Counted from the first letter of the stretch, positions 24,239-35,496 are shown. The stretch is 64,000 nt of DNA from Apium graveolens (GCF_009905375.1 NW_027417558.1:36001-100000); one strand, 5' to 3'. Program-made: numbers and translations. Notes: generated by a model not told the origin, from the letters alone.

Positions 24239-25026
24239 ACTCTTATGAAAGTGGTACCAAGAGATGGTTAAAGGATGTCAAATTGGATGTTTATGATGTT
24301 AACATGTTAATTCTACCAATATATGGTTGAAAGTGAGTCTTATAAGATGCAAAATTACTCTAATATGGTTTAAAGTGACTTACATGGTTGATTAGAGCAA
24401 AAATGTGGACCAAAATTGACTCGTATGAAAGTGGTACCAAGAGGTGGTTAAAGGATGTCAAATTGGATGTTTATGATGATAACATATTAATTGTACCAAT
24501 ATATGGTTGAAAGTGAGGCTTATAAGGTGCAAAATTACTCTAATATGGTTTAAAGGGACTTACATGGTAGATTAGAGCCAAAATATGGCCCAAAATTGAC
24601 TTGTATGAAAGTGGTACCAAGAAATGGTTAATGGATATCAAATTGGATGTTTATGATGTTAACATGTTAATTCTACCATTATATGTTGGCAAGTTAGTCT
24701 TATAAGATGCAAAATTACTCTAATACGGTTTAAAGTGACTTGCATGGTATATTAGAGCCAAAATGTGGACCAATATTGACTCGTATGAAAGTGGTACCAA
24801 GAGATGGTTAAATGATGTCAAATTGGATGTTTATGATTTTAACATGTTAATTCTACCAATATATGGTTGAAAGTGAGTCTTATAAGGTGTAAAATTACTC
24901 TAATACGGTTTAAAGTGACTTGCATGGTAGATTAGAGTGAAAATGTGGACCAATATTGACTCGTATGAAAGTGGTACCAAGAGATTGTTAAAGGATGTCA
25001 AATTGGATGTTTATGATATTAACATG

Positions 25027-25031
25027 TTAAT
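25027..25031. repeat. Target-site duplication TTAAT, left
   Basis: TTAAT of the satellite motif AACATGTTAATTCTACC precedes the outer family B element and is repeated at 52918-52922. Removing the element restores the monomer in phase. Confidence 0.95.
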
Positions 25032-27234
25032 TGTAATAACCCCAATTTTTGGGAATTTTTTTTTGAAACCCTTATGAATAGTGTTTTTGCTGATTGAGAA
25101 AATTTTTCATGCCATACTATGTAGGGGTTCTGATATGGATATTCTGAGGTTTTATTAGTACTCTATATGGTATATAAGTGTATGCAAAGATCGTCAGAAT
25201 CCAATTCCGAACACTTTGATTTTTCCCAGAAATACACTAGATACGGAGAGAATTGAGTATAAGGTAACAGGATAAAAAGGATTTAAATTAAAGGATTATA
25301 ATAGATGATCATAAAAAGGAATATAATGTATTGAGAAAGGTTAAGGGAACCTAAGTAATAAGATCCCGGGTATGATCCCTCAAACGATAAACGAAAACGA
25401 AAGTTAAGCGAATCGTATAACAGATCAGCGGTCATTAGGCAAAAAATTAGAAGCTAATCAACGAGATTAGAAGAGATGATGACATAGCAATGTGACATAA
25501 GCATGACATAAGGGGAAGGAGATGTGGTTGATTTAAAACCACACAAAGTCAAGGCTAGAAAAGTAATTAACCAAAAATAAGACAAAAAGCAACCAACCAA
25601 GCCAAAACATTTCATTTTCATCAAAAAACACAAAACCCCCATTTTCTTCTTCAAGCTCTCGGCCTCTTTTCTTAAAAAATGAAAGTCCAAGCTCCTCCAC
25701 TTACTATTTAGCAAGGTAATTATCCTAGCTTCTCCTAGTTAAGTTACATACTTCCTATAAGTTTAAGTTTCTAATTCCAAGCCAATCTTTTTCTATAAAT
25801 CAAGAAAGAAGATGGTGAATAGTACTTTCTTGAAAATAATTTTTGTGTTCTTGATTTCTTTGAAAGAACAAGCCTGTAGGAGGTTAGATTAAGGCTTCCA
25901 TGGGCATTCCAAGGATCTTTCATGGATTAAAAGCTTCATGGAAGGTATAACTCTTCATGATCTTAGCTTTAAGTTTTGTTGTTTAGATTTCCTAATGTTT
26001 AGATGAAGGGTTAGGGTAATGGGTGTGTAATCATGTTAAAGCTTGTTATGAGTATTTTAGTTGGTGAGAGGCATGATTATTTTGTGTTTAGAGATTGGTT
26101 GATTTTGTGATATTTTTGGAGTTGGAAATCTTGGTTAATTAGTCAATGAACTTAAGTAAAACTCTTAGTTCATAATTGAGAAATAAGTATGAATTGGTAA
26201 CATTGATTTGATGGGGCTGTTGGAGTGTGTTTTAGATGGATGTTGGTTGTATGATTGATTTGGGGTTGAATTGTGGTTGGTTTTGAATGGTTTAAATTTG
26301 GGAAATCACGTAAACATAGCCGTCGTAACGTCCGATTTTCTTTAGACTGTTTTTGTGCATAACATTAGGACCCGAGAACCCCCTGCTAGATTATGACCAT
26401 TGCCATGTCTAGATAGCTCGTGTTACGAGCTTCATTTTGATATGTGGTTCGTTCGATTCCGATGCACGGTTTAGGAGAAACGACCGTTTTAAGTAACGGC
26501 ATTTCGCGAACGAAACTTTTCCCCTCGCCTTACTTTGAAACATAGGTTAAAGACCAAAAAGGACTAATTGAAGTATGAAACATTTATGGTAAATGTGTTA
26601 GGCAGTTGGTAAGACACTCTCGAAGGAATCGCCTTAAAACTCGTAAAGGTTAAATTATTAAAAATGGTGGAGCCGAGGGTACTCGAGTGACTTAAGTGAA
26701 TCAGTAAGCGCAAAACGAGCGTTAGAGTCTGAGTTGGTTAGAGTATAGATTTACAAGTGACTTTGGTTTAATTCCAACTTACTTGTTGTTTATAGGTTAC
26801 CAGACTCGTCCCGAGCCTTTTTCACCCCAAGTTGCTCAGGCAAGTTTTCTACCCGTTATACTGTTGTTGTGATGTATATATGTATTTGCATTATCTTGCG
26901 ATAGATGCATGTTGGTTAATTAGCAAATGTTGCAATATATTGAAGCATGCTGCTATGATATATATATATATATATATGCATGCCTGTTTCGTATTCTTGC
27001 TATATATATCTGTTGATTCAGTTGATAATACCTATGCTAGAGGATAGCGGTAACTTGCATATACCCTTAGTATAGGGACCCAAAAGGTGGAAATATTTTC
27101 TAAACCGGGAGTCGAGGATCCCGAGTAGATTTTGTATATATGTATATATATACATATATATTTATATATATATATGGTTATAGTTTTCAAAACTATTAAT
27201 CGAATAAGGTTTATTCGATAACTTTATTTTATTT

Positions 27235-27495
27235 AATGAATATTATTATAAATATTCATTCGAGGGTTTATGACTTCTTTATTTTATTAAATGAATATTA
27301 TTCAAATATTCATCCGAGGAATTATGACTCCTTTATTTTATTATTGAATATTATTTCAAATATTCATCCGAGGACTTATGACTCCTTTATTTTATTATTG
27401 AATATTATTTGAATATTCATTTGAGGATGTATGACTCCTTTATTTTATTTAATGAATATTATTTATAATATTCATTCGAGGTATTATGACTCCGC
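27235..27495 (+). repeat. AT-rich minisatellite in LTR B2 (5 units)
   Basis: Five units of about 53 bp with GAATATTATT...AATATTCAT(T/C)CGAGG...TATGACTCC. Two more units than in LTR B1. Confidence 0.8.
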
Positions 27496-28846
27496 TTATT
27501 ACTGAAATATATTCTTTATTTTATTAAAGAATAAGGTGTCGATAATCAAACTTATTTTTGATTATTCAAATAAAGATATTACTTTCGTATAAGTATATCT
27601 TTGATTATTTGCTATTCATTTCGAGTATAAGTTTTCCAACTTCTACCTCCATTATTCTTTATGGGAATATTATTTAAATAATAATATTCAGATATTTCTT
27701 TCAATATTGGGACTGATTTATTTCATAAATCAGCATTACTCCAAACATTCTTAAAAATGTTTTCGAGTCTTCAAAATGAATTTAAAAAGGGTAGAGCGGA
27801 TCCCAAAACTTATTTTCAAATTCAAGATCTTCCATTTTAAGGGGACTTGAATACTCGCTCAAAAATCTAAGGGATCCGGCTCTGTGGTGTATTTTATATT
27901 CGCAACAAGGTTGCAGTTTTGGTAAATGAATTGATTACTTACCCAACGTTCGGGAAGTAAGTCCATCTATCGAGTCGGCATAAGCAACATGGGCTTAGTG
28001 GGCGTCCATGATAGTGTAAGTGGCTCAGTGGGAGTCCATCAAATACATAAGTGGCTGAGTGGCAGTCCAGCATAAGGTCCTATTGAGACCAAGGTGATGA
28101 CCAGTGGGGAATTCGTCCATCTACTAGTAGAAAAGGTTACTTATTGGTATCTTTTCCTGATCAGCAAGATATCAGGTTTATGCCAAAATTCTTTCCTTTC
28201 CAAATTTATTGGATATTGCAATTCTGTTCATACTTTACATGATAGAGGTTTTCAGGAAATGTATATATATATAGGTGTATATATATGTCAGGACTTAATG
28301 AAGTATCTCGTAACTTCATTATTTATAATGATATTCAAAGATTGAATCTATTCAAATCTTGTCTTGTAGTCTCATCTATGTGATGAACTTTTGAAACTAA
28401 TTATAACTTGAACGGTGGTAGTTCAAGTAGTATTTGGGAAAAATATAAGTATATTGGGGTATCTTGTAACTTCATCTTTTAAACTTATATCTAATTAATA
28501 ATTGTCTTATGAATGACAAAGATTTTCAGAAAAACGTTGAGACAAGGTTAGATATATGAGATCACCTTGCAACGATATTTTTTTATACAATTATACACTG
28601 GGACTTTGTGTATATTATGCATGGAAGAGGACTTCCAATATTTTGAAAAGTATATATGTATATATATACTGAATATTTTGCGACTTCATCGCATTAAGAT
28701 ATCAACTTGGTTCATTTCTTTTGACCAAGACTTTCATGAGTATTATGAGTAGGCTCATATATTGTTAATCATTATACATATTATTTTGGTGGGCTTGCTG
28801 CTCACCCTTGCTTTCTTCTTTCATCACACAACATCAGATAGATAAG

Positions 28847-28930
28847 ATGAACATGACCAAGCTCCCAATTCACAAGCAGATAGGAAACGTTCCGCAGCTT
28901 TCTGGAAGCGTTGAGGCCGCTGTAGCTGAG
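28847..28930 (+). CDS. Family B accessory exon 1 (H3-like tail), outer element
   Basis: ATG with A at -3 opens 28 codons starting MNMTKLPIHKQIGNVPQ and reaching GCTGAG|GTAGAA, a splice donor at 28931. Relative to H3 it keeps T3, K4 and K9; its partner in the 3' LTR (52521) reads MNRTKLPIRKQ and also keeps R2 and R8, so this copy has lost two arginines. Phase-0 joining to 29431 gives a predicted product of about 96 residues. An upstream in-frame ATG at 28808 would add 13 residues and hide the H3-like end; the family B minus-strand copies and the Tekay ATG favour the downstream start. Confidence 0.5.
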
Positions 28931-29430
28931 GTAGAAATTACCAATAGGCTAAGTTTTCAACTAATAATGTACCAGACTTATGTATCTTTATCAATTGTAA
29001 TAATGGCAAAGAAATGTAAATTTATTCAGAAACCTTGTTAGGGTGTATTGACATATAATTGTGGAATAAAATGACTTGTGGTTATTTTTGGATGTTCATC
29101 TCTGAGACTATAACGTGTGGTGTGTGTGTTTATTGTGGGGTCACAGTACAGAGTAGTTGAGTAATTATTAATATTGGGTGTTATTAAGGGAAATGGAACT
29201 CGTGACAACCCGAATCCCCGACCCCGGATTTGGGGGTGTTACAGAAGTGGTATCAGAGCTAAGCGTTATAAACCTCAGAGATGATGGGACGTTAAGATAA
29301 TAAGTTCACTAAGATAATAAGAACTCTTGCCAAGTTCATAGTCGGGCTACCTAACGTAGCACTGATAGTTAAAACCCTTATGAGAACCCTTATAAGTATT
29401 GTGATAGTATCATAGTTCGTTCTCGTATAG
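28931..29430 (+). other. Predicted accessory intron, outer element
   Basis: 500 bases from AG|GTAGAA to TCGTTCTCGTATAG|GGC, covering the LTR 3' end and the primer site. Same layout and phase as in Tekay. Apart from the primer site I see nothing else in it. Confidence 0.42.
29248..29259 (+). promoter_or_regulatory. Primer-binding site (initiator tRNA-Met), outer element
   Basis: TGGTATCAGAGC four bases inside the 5' LTR end. Confidence 0.93.
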
Positions 29431-29637
29431 GGCAGCGGGGCACCGAACCTTGAGGTTCAGGAGCATCAGCATGAGGATGTTTTATTACAAGTTGGAGATC
29501 AAATTGTGAATCCGATGGAGTACCCTAATGAGGGACCGGATGAGGTTCAGATAGAGAATATTGCGGTTGAGGATGTTATTCCGGAAAGGATTGTGGCTGA
29601 GGAGGATCTCATGGAGGATCCTGACAAGAATGAATAA
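29431..29637 (+). CDS. Family B accessory exon 2 (acidic), outer element
   Basis: 68 codons and a stop from the predicted acceptor, starting GSGAPNLEVQEHQHED and ending MEDPDKNE-stop. Strongly acidic, no recognised fold. The inner element has a 68-codon counterpart of identical length with no indel, although about a third of residues differ. The open frame contrasts with the many stops in gag and pol just downstream. The frame is closed upstream of 29431 by TAG, which fits an exon start here. Function unknown; a partner segment for the H3-like tail is inference. Confidence 0.48.
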   Translation, partial: GSGAPNLEVQEHQHEDVLLQVGDQIVNPMEYPNEGPDEVQIENIAVEDVIPERIVAEEDLMEDPDKNE

Positions 29638-30239
29638 AAGGACCACTGAGGAATTGATGACCATGGTTAGGGCAACTCCCAGAGGTAGGATTGGTCGGTC
29701 ACTACCAGAGGTTCGTTCAAGTTTGTAAAGATAGTAGCCCCTTTAACGCGGCTTACTCGTAAGACTGAGAAGTTTGAATGGACAGAGAAATGCGAGTACA
29801 ACTTTTAAGAACCGAAGCAAAGATTGGTGACGTTCCCTATGTTGGCGTTGCCGGATAGAAAATGAGATTTTGTGAAGTGTAGTGATGCTTCACATAAGGA
29901 ATTAGGGTGCTTCTTATACAGCACAGCAAGGTAATCGCGTACACGTCAAGACAATTAAGGGAATATAAAATTCGATATCCCCACCTATGAGCTTGGGCTC
30001 ATGGCAATAGTTTTGCCCTAAAGATTGGAGGCACTACTTGTATGGAGAGAAGTGCGAGATTCACAAACCATAGGAGCTCTAGTACATTTTTACGTAGAAA
30101 GAGCTCAACATACGCCAGAGGAGGCGGTTAGAGCTAATCAAGAATTATGATTGGGAGATTCTTTATGATTCGGGGAAAGCCAATATGGTGGCTGATGCCC
30201 TTAGTAAAAAGGAGAGACTCAAGATGATAATGTCTTTGG
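29638..30239 (+). pseudogene. Upstream pol fragment: RT C-end and RNase H (outer)
   Basis: Soon after exon 2 and a short gag-like start (TTEELMTMVRATT), the sequence jumps into the RT C-terminus (APLTRLTRKTEKFEWTEKCE near 29740-29805). RNase H follows (SDASHK near 29882) to the GKANMVADALSKKER box near 30175-30220. Several stops and frame changes. This fragment lies before gag, so the element has two RNase H remnants: this one and 32506-32550. Confidence 0.75.
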
Positions 30240-30535
30240 GAGAGTTTATAAGAGATTTTGGAAATAGTAGTGAAGGTAACCGGAGCCGGTACCGAAAAGC
30301 TGTTTGAGATTGCAATACAGTCCGAATTATCGAAAAAGAACATATTGTGCGAGAAAAAGTGAAGAATGAAGGCAGAGAGCCAACAAATAGATATGAGATT
30401 AATACCGAGAAAAATGATAAGGGAATAATGAGGTATTCCTATAGAATTTGGGTTCCAAATGTTCAAGAGCTTAAAGATGAGATCTTAGATGAAAGTCATA
30501 GTTCAAGGAATAAGATTAAGGGCAAACCCTGAATG
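30240..30535 (+). pseudogene. Upstream pol fragment: integrase N-terminal part (outer)
   Basis: An open stretch at 30347-30532 reads NDKGIMRYSYRIWVPNVQEL, matching the region just before the integrase zinc module (Tekay: [18 protein letters not shown]). It ends as the zinc module would start (DESHSS), where gag-like sequence takes over. This is the 3' junction of the extra pol fragment. Confidence 0.72.
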
Positions 30536-31250
30536 TGATAGTCAGGGAGGACGCCATCAAGATAGAAGGAACCCATAACATAATGAAGTGGAAAATGAGG
30601 ATTTTAACGTATAAGATAACCCCAAGTATGGGAAAAGGATGAAACATTTCGTACTAAGGAAACAGAAAGTCGAGAAAGGAAAGGAGACTCGAGACGGTAC
30701 TCCTATACGACAATTCATGGACCTGTGTGAAAAGAACTTAGACTATTATCCCCAACCACCACCTTGAGGAAACAATGCAGTAGGAAATTCTTTTAGGACC
30801 TTTAAGTCTCTAAGCTCTCAGAGTTCCAAGAAATAGGTTGACCTAGTCGAGGCAAGAACCTGGCTAAAGGAAATAGAGGAATCAATTGAGATTCTAAATG
30901 ATTGACGAATCACAAAAGACTGTTTTTGTCACTTACCCTCCTAAGAGAGAGGCCACCCGCCGGTGAAAGGCCAAGGAAGGCACGAAGCAAGAGATTATAA
31001 TAAACTGATTAAAGTTCAGTCAATTGTTTTCAGGAAGGTACTTCCCAAGGTTATAGAGATAGAGTAAAAGCTTTAGAGCCAGAACAAAGGCAAATGAGTA
31101 TAATGAATTATGAATCTAAGTTGTAAAAGTTGTCAAGATTCGTTCAGGACACGAATCCAGAATGACGGGATGTTTGAAATCAATGCTTATGTTGTGTTGG
31201 TTCATGAAATAATGATAAGAGAAAGGGAAATAAAAAGGAACTGAAGTGGA
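30536..31250 (+). pseudogene. Gag remnant (outer)
   Basis: Pieces in shifting frames resemble gypsy gag: GTPIRQFMDLCEKNLDYYP near 30692-30750, VEARTWLKEIEESIEIL near 30848-30896, and ALEPEQRQMSIMNYESK-L, stop, KLSRFVQD near 31075-31145. The stop TAA at 31124-31126 is also present in the inner element (43058-43060, complement). No zinc knuckle could be found. Not functional. Confidence 0.72.
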
Positions 31251-31785
31251 AAGGGATATAAAGGCAATAGAGTTTGAGGTATGATAAGGGAGTCGGGTAT
31301 GAGGAAACCCTAAAGACTCGTAGCAATAGAAATAGGAAAGTATGTAATCATTGGTATGAGGGTGATTCACCATGAGTTAAAGTTGATGGTTGAAGGCATA
31401 CGAGTTATGTACATTTTATCCCCTTTAAGTTGGGAGGATTCAAGGAAACCTTTAGATAGTTCGAAGGATAAATAATAAGATGCGGATAGACTAAAGAGAC
31501 AAGAAAGTAAGAAAGTAGGAAAAATTGGATGAAGGAAGTGACCTTCAATAATGTGAAATGTAAGACCGGTGACTCGATACTCAGAAAGGGAGACGCCAGG
31601 TATGAGAGATATCCCAACATTGAGGTGACTGTTGAGATAAACAACAAAAGTAAATAAGGAATTATTAAGAAGAAGTTCACGTTGAACATGACCAATATCT
31701 TCCAGAACATCCATGTTATCATTACCAAATCAGGAAAGAAAAGCGGATGACCATTGTTATCTTTTGGAGGCCATATGGATTGACC
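31251..31785 (+). other. Decayed gag/protease interval, unassigned
   Basis: Between gag and RT remnants. Readable patches (VTFNNVKCKTGD near 31540; YPNIEVTVEINNKSK near 31610-31656) have no protease DSGA motif and I cannot assign them. The long reverse-strand frame at 31367-31714 has an equivalent in the inner element, but it is antisense to the element and probably only reflects low stop density. Confidence 0.45.
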
Positions 31786-32550
31786 TCAATTTGAATAAGG
31801 ATGCTATTATGAAGTTAGGTATAGACTATCGAGGTGGGAATGATGAATAAGATAATCTCTCAAGGATATATGACTTGATTTATCCGTGGAAGGATGCAGG
31901 TACCTTTTAAAGGTGGAATTAAGGATAGAACATTGGTAACTTAAAATGAATCCTAGGGGACTGCATAAAGGTTGGCATGTCACCCTTAATAGGGACAGTA
32001 TGAGTTTTGACAGTATGATTTGGAAAGGGTTAAGGTAACAACAACCTTCAAGAATCAGTGGAGAAATTTTTCAGAAGTATATAGACAATGGTTCTAGTAT
32101 TAGTAAATGGTATTGTGATATGCCCTGTATCTAGGGAATACAGGAGGAACGATTGAAGGATAACCTTAGAGGTTTTATAAGGAAAAAGGTAATATTCAAA
32201 ATTCTCAAGAATAGAAATGTGGATAAAGGAAATATGACGTAATTATAATAATGCCAAGTGGGGCACGTGTTGAACCACGAGAAAGTATGAATCGAACCAG
32301 TAAAGGTCGAAATTGTTCAGGGCAATTAGGGCCCAGGATAAAAGATGTTCTAAGTATGATTGAGAATCAGTCTTGACAGTGATTAGCCTTTAAAGACTGA
32401 GGCAATAACTTATGGAAAACATCTTCACTCAAGCAGTGATCGGAAATAGGGTAGAAAATTTGTGAAAGTGGTTAAAATGAAATTGACTATAAGGAAATTT
32501 TACTATCAGGAAAGGCCAAAGAGGTGGCCGACGCTTTAAATGTAAGAGAA
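31786..32550 (+). pseudogene. RT and RNase H remnant with catalytic DD replaced by NG (outer)
   Basis: KLGIDYRGGND (near 31815-31850) matches the RT motif [24 protein letters not shown] matches [12 protein letters not shown]. The catalytic position reads VLVNGIVICPVSREYRRN (about 32090-32150) where active RTs have FIDDILIYS, so both catalytic Asp are lost (AATGGT at 32106-32111). The inner element has the same NG. The RNase H end survives as SGKAKEVADALNVRE at 32506-32550. Dead as an enzyme. Confidence 0.78.
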
Positions 32551-33260
32551 TAATTATAGGCGCTCGTGCGAGAGGAATACAGTGATGATGGTTAAAGCTG
32601 TGAAGGTTGTATTATGGTTTGGAAGATTAACATTCCTTCTGATGACTGTGCAATACCCAACCGTAATAGTAGTTGGTAAAGGTTTAATTCGTGTAATCGC
32701 CATGAGCGGGCTATCTATCTCAGAAGATCCTATCTTGAGAATAATCCAGGACCATATTTCAAAAAGGACTAAACGAACCTTTGAGTTAAGTCTTCTATTG
32801 AAGGCATATGATTAAGAATGGTATTAACCTGCTATCGTTGCCTTGATTGAAACTCTTCTGCAATTTTATCTGCTTCATGTCATGTATGTATGTCAGGATC
32901 AGGAGTGTTCTTCATGAATCATGAATGGTGATTATGTTACCTCCTTAGAAGAATTAGATACGAGATGTATGGACTCCGTATGGTTAGCTATTAAGTCTTC
33001 ATGGAAAATGAATGACTACAGTAGGTCAGTGATGGACCATAGTAATGCAGCAATGATTCTGCGAGTAATGAGCTGCTTACAACCATGAGAGTTGTATTGG
33101 AATGGATGTTGAGATTGAGTACCACTAATCGGGTCGTGGTAGTGTATAAGTTATCATTGATAGACTAATTAAGTAGAGTATCTACCTATTGAATATTTAT
33201 TCTTTCTTATCAATAGAGAGCCGTATTATTATACGAGGAAGGTTACGGTGCAAGCATAGA
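32551..33260 (+). pseudogene. Integrase N-terminal and first core part (outer), decayed
   Basis: A 77-codon open stretch at 32582-32815 has no clear match. From about 33080 the reading VVLEWMLRLSTTNRVVVVYK, then LIDRLIK-like and IYLLNI, follows the pattern of the integrase core start (Tekay: [18 protein letters not shown]...[15 protein letters not shown]). The first catalytic Asp is not kept. Many stops. Confidence 0.55.
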
Positions 33261-33980
33261 ATTCAAGTAATGATGATGTCTAGAATGAGATCCCATATTC
33301 GATTTTCGATATCAAGGGAGTTTCAAAGGTGATTGTGTATAAGCTCGAGGAAGAGCATGGGTCCATAGAATGATGGACGGAATAGCAAAAATATATAGGC
33401 ATGTGAAATACGATGCTATAATACTTATATGTTTTGTTCTCCTATGACAAACCTCTATAGTTCAGAGGTAGGTTCCAAGCCAGATATTTTGTGGCAGTAT
33501 ATTTTTTCATATATACAATTCTCTTCAGTTCGTCCTTTTCTCTTCTTTTCATTTCATATAAACTGAGAAGAACAACCCTTCCAGAAGGGGAGGTATTGCC
33601 GAATGACTATCTATCTTTGTGATAGAAGCCTAGTAGGATACCACATGTTGTTTAATTGCTTGTCAAGTACTAAAGGCTGGCCACCTTCTGTACTAACTAT
33701 GCAATAGAACAAGTGTTCATGATCATAGTGATCTCTCAACAAATTCCTTTACTTCTATATGATTGATCAAACTTTGGGAAATAGAAACAGCTAAAAAAGG
33801 AGTAATAAAGTTGTGGTAGTATTCGGAATGGAAACACATTCATGATACTAAGGTTGACGTGGTTATTAAAAGGTTATAGAACGCTAACGAGCAAAAGTAT
33901 AACTAGTATAATATTAGGAACGGAAGGTAGTAGCGACTACGAACTGGAAAAGGATGGGTAGTGAGAAGCAAAAGCTCTAA
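33261..33980 (+). other. Unassigned interval inside the integrase remnant
   Basis: Where the integrase core should run D1 to E, about 500 bases up to about 33770 have no integrase-like reading in any frame, then weak similarity returns (about 33920-33980). The inner element has an equivalent stretch (about 40170-40900), so it predates both insertions. It could be an old small insertion or extreme decay; I saw no clear terminal repeats. Confidence 0.4.
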
Positions 33981-34730
33981 TGCTAAAAGCTATAATGAGA
34001 GTCTGTGCAATAGACTTTAAAGAAATTGGAATGATCACTTAACACGGGTTGAGTTTTCTTATGACAATAGATCATATATCAGTATTGAGGTATCGCCTTA
34101 TGAGATCCTTGAGGGAAGACAATGTCGATCTCCCTTATGTTAGGATGAAGTTGTAGAGCGCAAGATGCTCAGACCCGCAGTAGTCCAAAGGACCAGGGAT
34201 ATAATAGATCTAATCAGAGGATGACTGGTAGTAGCCAGGAAGGACATAAGAAGTATGTCGATTTGACACGAAAGGACAAAGAATAGGAAGGAGGCAACCT
34301 TGTATTGTTAAAAGTATTCCCTTGAAAAGAATTAATGAGATTCGGAAAGAAAGGAAAGCTAAGTCCACCAATTGTTGGACCCTTGGATATATTAAGAAGT
34401 ATTGGGAAGTTAGCATATGAGCTAGCCTTACCCCAGAACATGTAGCAAGTCATAACGTGTTTCACGTATCAATGTTAAGGAAGTGTAATTCGGATGCCAG
34501 ATAAATAGGGGCATAGGAGCGCATAGACATGCAACCAGACGTAACCTATATGGAGCAACCAGGAAGGGTATAGATTAAGAAGGAACGAGTGCTTAGGAGA
34601 AGGGTTATCAAACTAGTAAGAGTTTGATGGTAGAACCACAATGTGGGAAAATTGACTTGAGAGTTAGAAAGTGCAATACTAAGAAAGTATCCCTATTCAT
34701 TTCTATCTGATTCCGGGACGGAATCCTTTT
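33981..34730 (+). pseudogene. Integrase C-terminal part and chromodomain remnant (outer)
   Basis: MRVCAIDF (near 33995-34018), VEFSYDNRSYISIEVSPYEI and RQCRSPLCWDEVVERKML (to about 34170) match the end of the Tekay integrase core. RKERKAKSTNCWTLGYIKKY, then HNVFHVSMLRKCNSD (about 34445-34497), match the GPF and [11 protein letters not shown] region. YMEQPGRV...RRRVIKLVRV...ELESAMLRKYPYSF (34550-34705) is the CHDCR-type chromodomain tail. Several stops. Confidence 0.78.
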
Positions 34731-34743
34731 AAGGAGGGGAGAC
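34731..34743 (+). promoter_or_regulatory. Polypurine tract, outer element
   Basis: AAGGAGGGGAGAC immediately before the TGTAATAACC start of the 3' LTR. Confidence 0.88.
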
Positions 34744-35189
34744 TGTAATAACCCCAATTTTTGGGAATTTTTTTTTGAAACCCTTATGAATAGTGTTTTT
34801 GCTGATTGAGAAAATTTTTCATGCCACACTATGTAGGGGTTCTGATATGGATATTCTGAGGTTTTATTAGTACTCTATATGGTATATAAGTGTATGCAAA
34901 GATCGTCAGAATCCAATTCCGAACACTTTGATTTTTCCCGGAAATACACTAGATACGGAGAGAATTGAGTATAAGGTAACAGGATAAAAAGGATTTAAAT
35001 TAAAGGATTATAATAGAGGATCATAAAAAGGAATATAATGTATTGAGAAAGGTTAAGGGAACCTAAGTAATAAGATCCCGGGTATGATCCCTCAAACGAT
35101 AAACGAAAACGAAAGTTAAGCGAACCGTATAACAGATCAGCGGTCATTAGGCAAACAATTAGAAGCTAATCAAAGAGATTAGAAGGGAT
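34744..35189 (+). repeat. Outer family B 3' LTR (copy B3), first part
   Basis: First 446 bases of the 3' LTR, near-identical to 25032 onward, interrupted by the inner element after GGGAT. Confidence 0.95.
35185..35189. repeat. Target-site duplication GGGAT, left
   Basis: Repeated at 49143-49147; flanks the inner, minus-strand family B element. Confidence 0.95.
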
Positions 35190-35496
35190 TGTAACACCCC
35201 CAGATCCGGGGTCGGGGATCCGGGTCGTCACGGTCTTTCTTTCCACAATATCACTTCACTTAATTAATAATAAATAACCTTATGCTGTGACCCCACACTA
35301 ACACATACCACAACCCATTATAGTCTCAGAGATGAAATTTAAATAAGTACAAGTCTTTGAATCCACAATTTAAAAGTTATTACAACCCAAAATGATTACT
35401 TGATAAATTTACAGTTAATTGTCATTATCTGCCACAAGTTATAATTATACATAATTGATTCTCAAAAGTAGATGGTCTGATCTACAATAGATCTAC

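Larger units (their letters stand above)
17219..25031 (+). repeat. 180-bp tandem satellite array, left arm
   Basis: About 43 head-to-tail monomers of 180 bp (a few are 179). TTGACTCGTATGAAAGTGGT marks each unit start at 17220, 17400, 17580 and so on. The sequence is AT-rich and diagnostic variants recur in a fixed order: AGAGATTG..GATATT, ACAAAGAGATGG..AAATTTGATG, AGAGGTGG..ATTGTACC, AGAAATGG..TATATGTTGG and AGAGATGG..AAATGATG..GATTTT. From about 19200 these form a 5-monomer higher-order unit of about 900 bp. No coding signal. A unit near nucleosome length is common in plant centromeric and subtelomeric satellites; the adjoining telomere repeat favours subtelomeric. Confidence 0.97.
25032..29243 (+). 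repeat. Outer family B 5' LTR (copy B2)
   Basis: 4212 bp, starts TGTAATAACCCC and ends GGGGGTGTTACA. It contains the E2F-like dyads (about 26480-26515), a (TA)n tract, the five-unit minisatellite at 27235-27495, and the H3-like exon near its 3' end. Otherwise no gene; the reverse frame 25454-25714 and forward frames 26832-27047, 28094-28345 and 28567-28752 have no recognisable domain. Confidence 0.95.

Noticed and set aside
17219..25031. CRISPR-like regular repeats
   Set aside because: Units are contiguous 180-bp monomers with no unique spacers in a plant-type sequence; this is satellite DNA.
28808..29041. 77-codon single-exon gene starting at 28808
   Set aside because: The frame includes the H3-like exon, but codons beyond 28930 have no counterpart in the other LTRs and pass through a good splice donor; the ATG at 28847 and a splice at 28930 explain it better.
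31367..31728. Reverse frames of 115 and 107 codons with similar frames at 42455-42831
   Set aside because: Antisense to the same decayed part of the two related elements. Similarity follows from element homology, and there is no recognisable domain or start context.
32582..32815. 77-codon forward frame in the outer element
   Set aside because: Lies between RNase H and integrase remnants; no match to a known domain, and flanked by decayed pol in other frames.
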